From assembly GCF_012844225.1 (NCBI RefSeq), contig NZ_JABAGQ010000011.1, forward strand, positions 87,800-151,799: 64,000 nucleotides of DNA, in the 5' to 3' direction. The first letter of the stretch is position 1. Every line of letters starts with the position of its first letter. Source of the DNA: Rhodococcus sp. 105337 (GTDB taxonomy: Bacteria; Actinomycetota; Actinomycetes; Mycobacteriales; Mycobacteriaceae). Below the pieces are notes generated by a model. The model saw only the letters and a program-made list of their open reading frames with translations. It made no database searches and was not told the origin of the DNA. Positions 9,182 through 18,702 of the stretch are shown here, piece by piece. Position numbers and translations under genes: made by a program.

Positions 9182-10017
9182 CAGTTCGTGGGCTGGACCG
9201 GAACGACGGAACCCGAGTAGGTCTCCTCGATCCACGCAGCGGTTTCCGGCGACTCGAGAGCGTCCGCGAGTGCGACCACCGCGGGGTCGTTCTCGTTCTC
9301 GGCGCGCACGACGAGCAGGTTGGAGAAGGGGTTGCCGTCGACCTGCTCGGTGACGATGCCGTCCTCGGCCGGGGTGAGTCCGGCCTCGAGGGCGTAGTTG
9401 GAGTTGATGACGGCGGCGGTGACCTGCGCGTCGTCGAGCTGACGCGCGAGCTGGGGCCGCTCGATCGCCAGGAACTTCAGGTTCTTCGGATTCGCGGTGA
9501 TGTTCGATTCGGTGACCACCGACAGATCTGCCCGGTCGAACGGCACGTCCATCTCGATCAGCCCGGCCGATTCGAGCAGGTACAGCGCGCGGGCGTAGTT
9601 GGTGGTGTCACGCGGCACCGCGATGGTGTCGCCGTCCTTCAACTCGTCGAGCGACCCGATCTTGTTCGAGTACAGGCTCAGCGGCTCGAGGTGCACGTCG
9701 GCGACAGCGACGAGATCGTCGACACCGTTCTGCTTCTGCCAGTCGATCAGGTACGGCTCGTGCTGGAAGAAGTTCGCGTCAACGTCACCGGCTTCGAGCA
9801 ACTCGTTGGGATCGACCTCACCGGTGATGTCGAGGATGTCGAGCTGGTAGTCGCCGAGCGCACCGGTGCTCACGAGGTGATCGAGGATCTCGACGTGCGG
9901 CGTGGACGAGGCCGAGATCCGCAGGGTGTTCTCGTCTCCTCCGGACGACGAGCAGGCTGCCAGGCCGAGGGCGAGGGTGAAAGCGGTGGTCGCGACGACG
10001 GTACGACGCAGGAACAT
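9181..10017 (-). CDS. metQ: methionine-binding lipoprotein MetQ
   Basis: 278 residues. The N terminus MFLRRTVVATTAF leads to a lipobox LAAC with the lipidated Cys at 22, so the protein is anchored outside the membrane and delivers methionine to MetI. It has the NlpA/MetQ fold, with DTTNYARALYLLESAGLI and the SNYALEAGL ligand-site region. It is the first gene of metQNI. The 171 bases upstream hold no SAM riboswitch that I recognise. Confidence 0.95.
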   Translation of the reverse strand: MFLRRTVVATTAFTLALGLAACSSSGGDENTLRISASSTPHVEILDHLVSTGALGDYQLDILDITGEVDPNELLEAGDVDANFFQHEPYLIDWQKQNGVDDLVAVADVHLEPLSLYSNKIGSLDELKDGDTIAVPRDTTNYARALYLLESAGLIEMDVPFDRADLSVVTESNITANPKNLKFLAIERPQLARQLDDAQVTAAVINSNYALEAGLTPAEDGIVTEQVDGNPFSNLLVVRAENENDPAVVALADALESPETAAWIEETYSGSVVPVQPTN

Positions 10018-10188
10018 CGGGTACTACCTTCCGTTGTGGAACTGCCGGTGCTCGGCAGGGTGGAACTGTGGGAGCGCCCCGGACGACGCGGGATCACGCA
10101 GTCCGGACGGGTCGGCTCTCAGGCTACGGCGGACGTGTGGTCGGGCCGGACGAATCCGGCGGTGCGGGGGCGGCAGGCGACGACGCGG

Positions 10189-11214
10189 TCATCGGCCGAG
10201 TTCGAACGAGCGGAGCAACTCCGCGTGGTACCGATCGGTGACATTGGGATGAGCACGCAACCGGGATTTGAGCGCGTTCAGTCCGTACACCGCGTGCAGC
10301 GCTCCGCCGTGCGCGTCGTGTCCCACGCCCCGCGCCGCGGCCGCCAGATGATCCGGCAGCGGGAGGGTGGGCAGCGCTTTGTCGAGTGCGGGATTGAGGA
10401 AGAACGGCAGGGACACCCGATCCGTTCCTGTTGACGGCGGTTCGACGCGGTGGACGGTCGCCGTGAGATATCCGCCGGTGGCCACCTCGAGCAGTTCGCC
10501 GATGTTGACGAGAAGGTGCCCCGGGAGCGGATCGACCTCGAACCATGCGCCGTCGCGCTGCACCTGAAAGCCGGTGCTCCCGGGTTCGGGGTACAGAAGG
10601 GTCAGCGCGCCGACATCCTTGTGGCTGCCCACTCCCTGGTCGGTCACCGATCGATCGTGGCCGGGATAGCGCACGATCTTGAGCAACGGGTCCGGGTGGG
10701 CGAAGGCCTCGTCGAAGAAATCTGCGGGGGCCCCCAGGGATTCGGCCCAGGCGCGCAGCAAGCGGAGACCGACCACCTGGAGTCGGTCCATCCACTCCAC
10801 TGCTGCCGGGCGCAACTGCGGAACCTGCGCGGGCCACAGGTTCGGTCCGTGGAGCACCTCCCAGGGACGCGCCGGATCGAACTCGGCGACGGCGTCGCGT
10901 TCCGGCCCGATGTCGAGTTGTTCGCGCCAGTCGACGTGGCCCTGGGTGCGCTCACCGCCGACCCGGGTGTAACCGCGGAAGTGTGGTGAGTGGCTGTTCT
11001 CGACCTCGAGTTTGGCGGCGTCGGGAAGCGCGAAGAACTCGCGGGAGGCAGCAATCAGGCGATCGGCCGCCGCGGGATCGATTCCGTGGCCGGCGAGGTG
11101 GAAGAAGCCGATCTCGTGCGTGACGGTGCGAAGACGGTCGAGCGCAGCATCGCGTGTTTCGGGTGCATCGAAGTCGGCGAGATCGATGACGGGAAGTGCC
11201 GTCGAATCGGACAT
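10189..11214 (-). CDS. 2-oxoglutarate/Fe(II) oxygenase, isopenicillin-N-synthase-like
   Basis: 341 residues from the ATG at 11214 behind AAAGGATCC. An N-terminal non-haem dioxygenase segment (VIDLADF, HEIGFFHLAGHGI) precedes the jelly-roll oxygenase domain. The iron triad is H198 and D200 (GSHKD) with H255 (TVHRV), and the 2-oxoglutarate-binding R266 lies in RVS. Relatives hydroxylate or desaturate small molecules, but the substrate cannot be read from the sequence. The next gene on the strand is metQ, 171 bases on, so a sulfur-related role is possible but unproven. Confidence 0.85.
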   Translation of the reverse strand: MSDSTALPVIDLADFDAPETRDAALDRLRTVTHEIGFFHLAGHGIDPAAADRLIAASREFFALPDAAKLEVENSHSPHFRGYTRVGGERTQGHVDWREQLDIGPERDAVAEFDPARPWEVLHGPNLWPAQVPQLRPAAVEWMDRLQVVGLRLLRAWAESLGAPADFFDEAFAHPDPLLKIVRYPGHDRSVTDQGVGSHKDVGALTLLYPEPGSTGFQVQRDGAWFEVDPLPGHLLVNIGELLEVATGGYLTATVHRVEPPSTGTDRVSLPFFLNPALDKALPTLPLPDHLAAAARGVGHDAHGGALHAVYGLNALKSRLRAHPNVTDRYHAELLRSFELGR

Positions 11215-11559
11215 GCGGAGGATCCTTTCGAACCGTGGCGGGCTCGGGTGACGAGGCCAACGGCGCACGGTTCGGGGGACGGATTTCGGGCACGGCTCCC
11301 GAGGGGGACCTATGCCCCGGTCGGGGGTATCAGCGGCAGGCGCAACAACACGACGTGGCGGCGACGCCCGCACGTGTGTGCATGTCCTGTGCTCGATTCA
11401 TGCCGAACATGTCCCCTCCGATGGGTCGGGCTCGACCCTAGACGACAGCAAAACCACCGAGTGGTCGATACGAGGCTAATCGTCGACGCGGCGGTCGGGC
11501 AAATCGTCCATCTGCGGCACACCGTTGCCAGCACGCTGTCATGCTGACAGCATACTGTC
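11215..11559. other. divergent intergenic region
   Basis: 345 bases between the oxygenase (minus) and the DJ-1/PfpI gene (plus). It holds a GGGTCG–ggct–CGACCC inverted repeat at 11423–11438 and the palindrome at 11536–11550 described separately. No gene is seen. Both promoters must lie here. Confidence 0.5.
11536..11550. promoter_or_regulatory. probable MarR operator
   Basis: CTGTCA–TGC–TGACAG is a perfect inverted repeat. A further CTGTCATG half-site copy at 11555 runs into the ATG of the DJ-1/PfpI gene. The MarR-type regulator is the second gene of that operon, which is the usual autoregulatory arrangement. Confidence 0.5.
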
Positions 11560-12177
11560 ATGAATGGCATCGTGTACTTCGCCGTGTACGACACGCTCGC
11601 CGACTGGGAGATCGGATACGCGATGTCGGGCATCGCAGATCCCGACTTCCAACGTCAGCCGGGGCGCTACAGCGTCCGCACCGTCTCGACCGGACGCAAC
11701 CCGGTCACCACCATGGGCGGCCTCCGCATCGTGCCGGACGTCACACTCGACGAGGTGGATCCGGCCTCCTCCGCAATGCTCGTACTCGCCGGCAACAACA
11801 TCTGGCCCACCGAGGCGTTCACTCCGTTCACCGACAAAGCGAGAGAGTTCCTCGACGCCGGCGTCCCGGTCGCCGCGATGTGCGGAGCGACCGGCGGACT
11901 CGCGCGGGCGGGGCTGCTCGACGACCACGCCCACACGAGCAATGCGAGGGAATTCTTGGAGAGCGTCGGATACGGCGGCGCACACCTCTATCGCGACGAT
12001 CTCGCCGTCACCGACCGGGACCTCCTCACCGCGAGCGGGATAGCGCCGGTCGAGTTCGCCCGCGCCATCTTCGAGCGTCTCGATCTGTACACACCCGAGG
12101 TGCTCACCGCCTGGTACAAGCTCTACGGCGAGCACGACCCGTCGGGATACTACGAACTGACGGCACACGAGGGATGA
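11560..12177 (+). CDS. DJ-1/PfpI-family protein (type-1 glutamine amidotransferase fold)
   Basis: 205 residues. The nucleophile elbow AAMCGATGGLA places the reactive Cys at 108, with an acidic residue E17 positioned as in DJ-1 relatives. Members include glyoxalase-III-like enzymes, isonitrile hydratases and chaperone-like proteins, and I cannot tell which this is. The ATG at 11560 has no clear ribosome site and abuts an operator, so the mRNA may be leaderless. Its stop overlaps the start of the MarR gene (ATGA), so the two are co-translated. Confidence 0.85.
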   Translation: MNGIVYFAVYDTLADWEIGYAMSGIADPDFQRQPGRYSVRTVSTGRNPVTTMGGLRIVPDVTLDEVDPASSAMLVLAGNNIWPTEAFTPFTDKAREFLDAGVPVAAMCGATGGLARAGLLDDHAHTSNAREFLESVGYGGAHLYRDDLAVTDRDLLTASGIAPVEFARAIFERLDLYTPEVLTAWYKLYGEHDPSGYYELTAHEG

Positions 12178-12644
12178 GCACGACCGAAACCTCGATTCCG
12201 GAACTGCTCAGCGCCGCCGCGTTGACATCGTTCCGCCTCAACGGCCAGTTCCTGGACCTCGCGGACACCCTCGCCGCACCCGCGGGCCTGACCGCCTCGC
12301 GCTGGCAGGTACTCGGCGCCGTACTCACCACGCCGCTGCCCGTCGCGGGGATCGCACGCGAGATGGGTATCACCCGCCAGAGCGTGCAGCGCATCGCGGA
12401 TCTGCTCGTCGAGCAGGGTCTCGCGGAATACCGGCCGAACCCGGCGCATCGCCGCGCGAAGCTGGTCGCCGCGACGCCGGCGGGTCTCGAGGCGGTCGCA
12501 CAGATCGGCCCCGCGCACGCGACGGCCGCGCGCCGTCTGTGCGACGAGATGGGCTGCGACGACTTCGAGGAGGCCGTGTCGGCACTGCGACGGTTGTCGG
12601 CGGCGCTCGAGCGGATGACCGGCGATTCCGGCGACCGGGCGTGA
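12174..12644 (+). CDS. MarR-family transcriptional regulator
   Basis: 156 residues. The winged helix-turn-helix spans about residues 35–110 (ASRWQVLGAVLTTPLPVAGIA and GITRQSVQRIADLLVEQGLAEY, then the NPAHRRAKLVAAT wing). It is coupled to the DJ-1/PfpI gene upstream and probably represses that operon through the 11536–11550 palindrome. It ends 7 bases from the convergent tesB stop. Confidence 0.88.
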   Translation: MSTTETSIPELLSAAALTSFRLNGQFLDLADTLAAPAGLTASRWQVLGAVLTTPLPVAGIAREMGITRQSVQRIADLLVEQGLAEYRPNPAHRRAKLVAATPAGLEAVAQIGPAHATAARRLCDEMGCDDFEEAVSALRRLSAALERMTGDSGDRA

Positions 12645-12651
12645 GCGTCGC

Positions 12652-13524
12652 TCAGCGGCGGGACGGGAAGTGCCGCACCAGACCTTCCTGCACGACCGTC
12701 GCGACGAGTTGCCCGTCGAGGTCGAAGTACCGGCCCGTCGCCATCCCGCGCGACCCGGCCGCGACCGGCGACTCGGTGGCGTAGAGATGCCAGTCGTCGA
12801 ATCGGAGCGGGCGGTGGAACCAGATCGAATGATTGACGGTGGCCGCGACGATCCGGTCGAGACCCCACGACAGTCCGTGCGTGGTCAGAATCGAGTCGAG
12901 GACCGTGGTGTCGGAACTGTAGGCCAGAGTCGCCGCGTGCAGCAGCGCATCGCCGGGCATCTCACCGTCGGGACGCATCCAGACACGGTTGTGGTTGAGC
13001 TTCTCGCCGGTGCCCCGCAGCACCCATGCGGGGTCGTTCGCGTACCGCATGTCGATGGGCTTGAGTGCCCCCGCGAAGTACGGCAACTGTGCCTCGAACC
13101 CCTGCAACCGCTCCCCGATGGATGGAAGTGTTTCCGGCAGAGGAACTTCCGGAACCCCGACGGAATGCTCGAGTCCCTTCCCCCAGCGCTGGAACGCCGC
13201 GAGCATGACGAACAGTTCCTGCCCGTCCTGGTAGGCGGTCACCATCCGGTTCGCGAAGTCACAACCGTCACGGTGCCGCGCGACCCGGTACTCGATGGGC
13301 GCCTTGACGTTTCCGCCCCGGATGAAGTGCGCGTTGATAGCGTGTACCGGCCGGTCTCCGACCGTGCGCCCCGCCGCGACGAGCGCCTGCGCGACGAGCT
13401 GCCCTCCGAACGTCCGGGCACCGACCTGCGGGGGATGTTCGCCGCGGAGCACGTCCTCCCCGGTCTGCTCGAGATCGAACAGTCCGAGGAGGACGTGGAG
13501 ATCCGACGTGTCGACACCCGTCAC
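12652..13524 (-). CDS. tesB: acyl-CoA thioesterase II
   Basis: 290 residues from a GTG at 13524 that overlaps the pyk stop as GTGA. The frame is open further upstream, but that part is only a shadow of pyk. It is a double-hotdog TesB protein: GARTFGGQLVAQALVAA and HAINAHFIRGG in the first hotdog, and SSDTTVLDSIL and SIWFHRPLRFDDWHLYATES in the second. It hydrolyses acyl-CoA to free fatty acid and CoA in the cytosol. The pyk–tesB pair matches mycobacterial gene order (pykA–tesB1). Confidence 0.93.
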   Translation of the reverse strand: MTGVDTSDLHVLLGLFDLEQTGEDVLRGEHPPQVGARTFGGQLVAQALVAAGRTVGDRPVHAINAHFIRGGNVKAPIEYRVARHRDGCDFANRMVTAYQDGQELFVMLAAFQRWGKGLEHSVGVPEVPLPETLPSIGERLQGFEAQLPYFAGALKPIDMRYANDPAWVLRGTGEKLNHNRVWMRPDGEMPGDALLHAATLAYSSDTTVLDSILTTHGLSWGLDRIVAATVNHSIWFHRPLRFDDWHLYATESPVAAGSRGMATGRYFDLDGQLVATVVQEGLVRHFPSRR

Positions 13525-14942
13525 CGGGTGTCCTTCTCCCCCAGCCGGTGTACGTGGATCAGGTTGGTCGAACCCGTCCGTCCCGGAGGGGCACCTGCGA
13601 CGATCACCACGAGATCGCCACGCTGGTAACGCCCGAGCGAGAGCAGCGCCGCGTCGACCTGCTCGACCATCTGGTCGGTGGTGTCCACCGGCGGCACGGA
13701 GAACGTTTCGGTGCCCCACGTCAGTGCCAGCTGATTGCGAATACTCGGCGCGGGCGTGAAGGCGAGCAGCGGGAGCCTTGTGTGCAGCCGCGCGAGTCGG
13801 CGCACCGTGTCGCCCGATTGCGTGAACGCGACGAGTGCGCTCGCATCGAGCCGCTCGCCGATGTCGCGGGCCGCATACGAAATGACGCCGCGTTTCGTTC
13901 GGGGCACGTGCGTCAACGCGGGAACGTCGGTCGAATCCGATTCGACTGCCGCGATGATGCGCGCCATCGTCTTGACGGTCTCGATCGGGAACTTGCCCAC
14001 CGAGGTCTCGCCGGACAGCATGACGGCGTCGGCGCCGTCGAGTACGGCGTTCGCGACGTCGGATGCCTCCGCGCGGGTCGGGCGGGAATTCTCGATCATC
14101 GACTCGAGCATCTGCGTCGCGACGATCACGGGCTTGGCGTTCTCCCGGGCGATCTGGATCGCGCGCTTCTGCACCAGCGGGACCTCTTCGAGCGGCAGTT
14201 CCACACCGAGGTCGCCGCGAGCGACCATCACCGCGTCGAATGCCAGCACGACCGCTTCGAGGTTCTCGATCGCTTCGGGCTTCTCGAGCTTGGCGATGAC
14301 CGGGACACGGCGGCCGACACGATCCATGATCTCGTGCACGAGTTCGATGTCGGCCGGGGAACGCACGAACGACAGAGCGATGAAGTCGACACCGAGCTGC
14401 AGCGCGAATTCGAGGTCGGCGATGTCCTTTTCGGACAGCGCCGGAACAGAGACGTTCATCCCGGGCAGCGAGACGCCCTTGTTGTTGCTGACCGGGCCGC
14501 CCTCGGTCACGCGGCAGACCACGTCGTTTCCTTCGACGGATTCGACCACGAGGCCGACCTTGCCGTCGTCGACGAGCAGCCGGTCGCCGGCGACCGCGTC
14601 CTGCGCGAGTTCCTTGTACGTGGTCGAGACGCGGTCGTGGGTGCCTTCGACGTCGTCGACGGTGATGCGGACGAGTTCACCGTTGTTCCAGACGGTGGGG
14701 CCGTCGGCGAATCTGCCCAGACGAATCTTGGGTCCCTGGAGGTCGGCGAGCACGCCGACCGCCTTGCCGGACGACTCGGCGGCGGCACGAACGTGGTTGT
14801 ACTGGAGCTCGTGATCGGCGTGATCTCCGTGGCTGAAGTTCAGCCGCGCCACATCCATGCCGGCGTCGACGAGTTCCCGGAGGACGTCGGGGTCCGAAGT
14901 AGCCGGGCCCATTGTGCATACGATCTTGGTACGTCGGGTCAC
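13521..14942 (-). CDS. pyk: pyruvate kinase
   Basis: 473 residues from a GTG start (MTRRTKIVCTMGPA), the standard length. It makes pyruvate and ATP from phosphoenolpyruvate and ADP. The active-site helix VPVIAKLEKPEAIENLE carries the catalytic Lys, and the MVARGDLGVELPLEEVP metal/substrate motif follows. MLSGETSVGKFPIETV and a C-terminal allosteric domain complete it. It overlaps the downstream thioesterase gene by 4 bases. Confidence 0.98.
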   Translation of the reverse strand: MTRRTKIVCTMGPATSDPDVLRELVDAGMDVARLNFSHGDHADHELQYNHVRAAAESSGKAVGVLADLQGPKIRLGRFADGPTVWNNGELVRITVDDVEGTHDRVSTTYKELAQDAVAGDRLLVDDGKVGLVVESVEGNDVVCRVTEGGPVSNNKGVSLPGMNVSVPALSEKDIADLEFALQLGVDFIALSFVRSPADIELVHEIMDRVGRRVPVIAKLEKPEAIENLEAVVLAFDAVMVARGDLGVELPLEEVPLVQKRAIQIARENAKPVIVATQMLESMIENSRPTRAEASDVANAVLDGADAVMLSGETSVGKFPIETVKTMARIIAAVESDSTDVPALTHVPRTKRGVISYAARDIGERLDASALVAFTQSGDTVRRLARLHTRLPLLAFTPAPSIRNQLALTWGTETFSVPPVDTTDQMVEQVDAALLSLGRYQRGDLVVIVAGAPPGRTGSTNLIHVHRLGEKDTR

Positions 14943-15026
14943 GCCTCGAGCCTAGCCCCCATGGTGCGCGCCCACCATCGGAGTCCGTAACCCGCACGCG
15001 CGCACCCGGAGCGGCAGCCCGGTGTG

Positions 15027-15197
15027 TCAGTCCTTCTGGTCCTCTGCTATTTCGGGTGCGTTCTCCCTGGTCGCCATCCCGCCGGTCCCGCCTTCGTCGG
15101 CGGGTCCGGGCCGGCCGCCCTTGGGTGCGCGGGCGTGCGACGCGCTCTCGTCGGTCGTCTTGCCGGGGCCGTCCGAACGGTTCTTCTTCTCTGCCAT
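15027..15197 (-). CDS. small hydrophilic protein, unknown
   Basis: 56 residues starting MAEKKNRSDGPGK and ending EIAEDQKD. The ATG at 15197 has a strong GAGGAGA ribosome site 8–9 bases upstream. The protein is charged, rich in Gly, Lys and Asp, and probably unstructured; it has no membrane segment or cysteine. No family is recognised. Support comes from the ribosome site and start placement, not from homology. Confidence 0.5.
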   Translation of the reverse strand: MAEKKNRSDGPGKTTDESASHARAPKGGRPGPADEGGTGGMATRENAPEIAEDQKD

Positions 15198-15256
15198 CAC
15201 GTCGTCTCCTCATCTACCGGATACATGGACACCGTCGGTCTCACGCGTCGAGAACC

Positions 15257-16045
15257 TCACGCATCGAGGGAGGCTGCCCGTCCCGCGCGGCTGCCGCGAT
15301 ACGCGTCCCGGCGAATCTCTGCGACGAAGTCGGGCCACATCCGCAACGTAGGGGGACAGTGCACCACCGGGTCGAACGAGGTCATCTCGGAATCGTCCAC
15401 CGCGAGTCGCGAGGTGAGGGTGACATTCCCGAACGGGAGTGCCGCGCCCCGCGCGGGCGCCCAGCCGAGCGAGAAGACGAGCGGTGCCACCTCGGGCCGG
15501 AGATCGTCCGTCGATGTGGTGTTCGGCTGTCGTCCCACGGGCGTCGCGAGGACCCATCGCACCCGGTCGTCCCCGTATCTGCGGTACGCGGCGAGGCTGC
15601 TGTAGCGGGCGCTCCCCCAGCCGCGCACCGGGAGCAGTACCGCCCGCGCCGGGAGATACGAGGTCGCGAGCAGCAGATCCCAGGGGCCCGATTCCAGGGA
15701 GACGCGCAGCGCGAGACCGAGAATGTCGGGAACGCCGGCGGGCAGCCCGATGCCCCGGGAAAGCCGGCCGGTGACGGCATAGCGCCCCGGAGGCACGGGC
15801 CCGCCGTCCACCCGTACGTCCAGCTGGCCGCGGAACAACGCGCCTTCGGGGTGGAACGCTCGCGCACCCCGCAGCGCCGAGGCGGCCCGGAACACTCCGG
15901 ACACGGCCGAACGCAGGGGTCCTGCGGATCGGGTGCGGCTGGAAAGATCGAGGGGCGACACGGACCGCGTATACCCGGTGCGGTCGGGTTCAATCCTGGC
16001 CGTCCGGTCCGGGCCGGAGGTTCGCCGCACGGGTGAACCCGTCAC
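15257..16045 (-). CDS. catalase-fold-like hypothetical protein
   Basis: Up to 262 residues; the real start may be further in (for example the GTG at VSPLDLSSRT), because the first 30 residues are Arg/Thr-rich and look like read-through. The core FHPEGALFRGQLDV, VTGRLSRGIGLPAG and PDILGLALRV, then PWDLLLATS, resembles short actinobacterial proteins distantly related to the catalase fold, often mislabelled phosphodiesterase. I see no catalase haem-binding Tyr motif. Function unknown. It lies between pyk and the lgt cluster on the same strand. Confidence 0.6.
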   Translation of the reverse strand: MTGSPVRRTSGPDRTARIEPDRTGYTRSVSPLDLSSRTRSAGPLRSAVSGVFRAASALRGARAFHPEGALFRGQLDVRVDGGPVPPGRYAVTGRLSRGIGLPAGVPDILGLALRVSLESGPWDLLLATSYLPARAVLLPVRGWGSARYSSLAAYRRYGDDRVRWVLATPVGRQPNTTSTDDLRPEVAPLVFSLGWAPARGAALPFGNVTLTSRLAVDDSEMTSFDPVVHCPPTLRMWPDFVAEIRRDAYRGSRAGRAASLDA

Positions 16046-16061
16046 CGGTCGGTGCCGGCCG

Positions 16062-16868
16062 CTACGGGCGGAGCGGCCGCCCGTGCTCGTCGCGCACCTT
16101 GCCGGTGAGCATCAAGATGCCGTCGATGAGCGGCCAGATCCCCCCGATACCGCAGGTCAACCATGTGACGGCGATCTGCGCCACCGCCGTGCCGGGCTGG
16201 CCGAGGTAGAAGCGTCCTGCACCGAAGGCGCCGAGCAGGATTTCGAGTACGCCGGCCGTGACCTTCGACTTGTCCGAGTACGCCTCGCCGGTATAGGGGT
16301 CGCGTCCGAACGGGGCGGAAGGATCGGTGCCGTATCCCTGGGGCGCGCCGTAGCCCTGGGGGCTGCCGTAGGCCGGAGGAGGTCCGTAGGCAGGCGGCGT
16401 GCCGTATCCCGACTGCGGGCCGTCCTGCACGGGAAAGCCGGGGGCGGAAGTCGGATAGCCCGGGTCGGGAGTGCCGTAAACGGGCCCCGGCGACGCGGAT
16501 TTTTGTCCCTGGTTCGGACCGGGGTAGGGATAGCCGCTCGGGGGCGGATAGTCGGACTGATGCGCCGCCGGCGGAGGGTAACTCGGCGTGGTGCCCCAGC
16601 CGGGACCGTTGCCGATCCCGGAGTAGGTATCCCAGCCGGGGCCGGGGGTTCCGGTGTGACCGCCGAAGGACTCCGCCGGGGGCTGCTGCTCGGAGAGCGA
16701 GGCCTGCGCGGTCGCGTCGTAGTCGAAGGTCCGGCCGAAATCCCGGGTCGGCTCGTCGTGGTGCGCGGTGTCTCCGCCCGGTGTCCCGGTATCGGAGTGT
16801 TTGCGCAGGTCCGGCTTGGCAGGTTCGGCGTCGCGCGAGTCGGACGCGCCCGGGTCCGGTGCGGTCAC
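16062..16868 (-). CDS. TM2-domain membrane protein with Pro/Gly/Tyr-rich N terminus
   Basis: 268 residues from a GTG overlapping the lgt stop. Residues 1–200 are low-complexity, with repeated PPxY/YGxP units ([21 protein letters not shown]). The C-terminal 60 residues are a TM2 domain, two membrane helices with [12 protein letters not shown] and [15 protein letters not shown]. The N-terminal part is probably a flexible cytosolic tail. The function of TM2 proteins in actinobacteria is not settled. Mycobacteria also have a small membrane-protein gene after lgt. Confidence 0.85.
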   Translation of the reverse strand: MTAPDPGASDSRDAEPAKPDLRKHSDTGTPGGDTAHHDEPTRDFGRTFDYDATAQASLSEQQPPAESFGGHTGTPGPGWDTYSGIGNGPGWGTTPSYPPPAAHQSDYPPPSGYPYPGPNQGQKSASPGPVYGTPDPGYPTSAPGFPVQDGPQSGYGTPPAYGPPPAYGSPQGYGAPQGYGTDPSAPFGRDPYTGEAYSDKSKVTAGVLEILLGAFGAGRFYLGQPGTAVAQIAVTWLTCGIGGIWPLIDGILMLTGKVRDEHGRPLRP

Positions 16869-17902
16869 GAGTTGTCTCCCTTGCTCTTGCCTGGCCGTGA
16901 ACCATCTAGTTTAGCTGCGACTTCGGTCCCGTCGTCGTCCGCTGCGCGGGGCGTCTCGGGGGCAGTCGATTCGCCCTCGGCCGTCTCGGCCGCGGAGTCC
17001 TTGTCGCCGGGCGCGACCTGTGGGTCGGCAGGCGTGCCGCCGAGCGTGGCCGGATCTTCGCGGCCCTTACGCGCGAAGATCACGTAGGCGACCGCCAGCA
17101 CGAACACGATGCCCGAGGTGAAGGTGTTGATGCGGATTCCGGCGATCTCGGTTGCCGCATCGGCACGCATCAGCTCGATCCAGAACCGTCCGGCGCAATA
17201 GCCCGCGACGTACAGCGCGAACAGGCGTCCGTGCCCGATGGCGAATCGGCGGTCGATCAGCACCAGCAGAATCACCACGGCGACGTTCCACAGCAACTCG
17301 TACAGGAAGGTCGGGTGGACGACGAAGGCCACTTCGCCGGTGGAGACGCCGTCGATCAATGCCGGCGATACGCGACCGGCGTCGTCGCTGCGCTGGTAGA
17401 TCTCGAGGCCCCACGCGACGGTCGTTTCCCGCCCGTAGAGTTCCTGGTTGAACCAGTTGCCGAGTCGCCCGATGGCCTGGGCCAGCAGAATGGCGGGTGC
17501 CAGCGCGTCGCCGAACGCGGGCAACGGGATGCCGCGGCGGCGGCAGCCGATCCAGGCTCCGACGGCGCCGAGCGCGACGGCCCCCCAGATTCCGAGGCCG
17601 CCTTCCCAGATCTTGAGGGCATCCGCAGGGTTCGCGCCCTCCCCGAAGTATTTCTGCCAGTCGGTGAGGACGTGGTAGAGACGGCCGCCGATGAGACCGA
17701 ACGGCACGGCCCACACGGCGATGTCGAGAACCGTGCCGGGCTTGCCGCCACGGGCGACCCAGCGACGATCGCCCCACCAGATGGCGACGACGATGCCGAC
17801 GATGATGCAGAGGGCGTAGGCGCGCAGGGCCAGGGGCCCGACGTACCAGACGCCCTGTGAGGGGCTCGGCAGATAAGCCAGAACAGACGCAGTCGATGTC
17901 AC
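16865..17902 (-). CDS. lgt: prolipoprotein diacylglyceryl transferase
   Basis: 345 residues from a GTG at 17902 overlapping the trpA stop as GTGA. Lgt moves diacylglycerol from phosphatidylglycerol to the lipobox Cys of prolipoproteins such as MetQ in this window. It is polytopic (about seven helices), with the conserved [11 protein letters not shown] segment holding the catalytic-region His and the signature [13 protein letters not shown]. The 60-residue acidic C-terminal tail (about 285–345) is an actinobacterial extension. Coupling to trpA matches mycobacteria. Confidence 0.97.
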   Translation of the reverse strand: MTSTASVLAYLPSPSQGVWYVGPLALRAYALCIIVGIVVAIWWGDRRWVARGGKPGTVLDIAVWAVPFGLIGGRLYHVLTDWQKYFGEGANPADALKIWEGGLGIWGAVALGAVGAWIGCRRRGIPLPAFGDALAPAILLAQAIGRLGNWFNQELYGRETTVAWGLEIYQRSDDAGRVSPALIDGVSTGEVAFVVHPTFLYELLWNVAVVILLVLIDRRFAIGHGRLFALYVAGYCAGRFWIELMRADAATEIAGIRINTFTSGIVFVLAVAYVIFARKGREDPATLGGTPADPQVAPGDKDSAAETAEGESTAPETPRAADDDGTEVAAKLDGSRPGKSKGDNS

Positions 17903-18702
17903 GAGGCCACGGTAGCCGAGCGCACGCCCCTCGCGAGATCCTGCGTCAGGGCGAGCAGCGCGTCGCGGCCCTGGGCCGCCGCCGTCACCAGCGCCGAGCC
18001 GACGATCACGCCGTCCGCGTACCCGGCGATCTCGGCGGCCTGCGCGCCGTTGCGGACGCCGAGTCCGACGCCGACCGGGATGTCGCTGTGGGTGCGCACC
18101 CGGGCGACGATCTCGGGTGCACGGTTGTCGACCTTGTCGCGGGCGCCGGTGACACCCATCGTCGACGTCGCGTAGACGAAGCCCACACACTGGTCGAGCG
18201 TCTTGGCGAGGCGCTCGTTGGTGGACGACGGGGCGACGAGGAACGTCCGGCCGAGGCCGTACTTCTCCGCGGCGGCGATCCACTCTCCGGCCTCGTCGGG
18301 AATGAGGTCGGGGGTGATCATCCCGAGTCCGCCGGCAGCGGCGAGGTCACGGGCGAAGTTGTCGACGCCGTAGCGCATCACGAGGTTCCAGTACGTCATG
18401 ACGACCGCTGCGCCGCCGGCGGCGTTCACCGCTTCGATCGCCCGGAACACGTCGCGCACCTTGACGCCGTTGGCGATCGCCTCGAAGGCCGCTTCCTGGA
18501 TGGTGGTGCCGTCCATCACCGGGTCGCTGTACGGGATGCCGACCTCGATGAGATCGCACCCGCCCTCGACCAGGGTGGTCATGGCTTCGAGCGAGCGTTC
18601 GACGGTCGGATAGCCGACGGGGAGATATCCGATGAGCGCGGCGCGGTTCTCCGCCCGGCAGGTGTCGAATATCTGGGTGAGGCGTTCGTGGGGGGCGCTC
18701 AC
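17899..18702 (-). CDS. trpA: tryptophan synthase alpha subunit
   Basis: 267 residues from a GTG at 18702 (GTGA overlap with trpB). It cleaves indole-3-glycerol phosphate to indole and glyceraldehyde 3-phosphate and channels indole to TrpB. The catalytic Glu and Asp are in [29 protein letters not shown] and [13 protein letters not shown] form the phosphate-binding loops. The open frame upstream is a shadow of trpB. Confidence 0.97.
   Translation of the reverse strand: MSAPHERLTQIFDTCRAENRAALIGYLPVGYPTVERSLEAMTTLVEGGCDLIEVGIPYSDPVMDGTTIQEAAFEAIANGVKVRDVFRAIEAVNAAGGAAVVMTYWNLVMRYGVDNFARDLAAAGGLGMITPDLIPDEAGEWIAAAEKYGLGRTFLVAPSSTNERLAKTLDQCVGFVYATSTMGVTGARDKVDNRAPEIVARVRTHSDIPVGVGLGVRNGAQAAEIAGYADGVIVGSALVTAAAQGRDALLALTQDLARGVRSATVAS

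Noticed and set aside
10018..10188. SAM riboswitch upstream of metQNI
   Set aside because: I looked for SAM-I and SAM-IV conserved elements on the minus strand and found none; a covariance-model search would decide.
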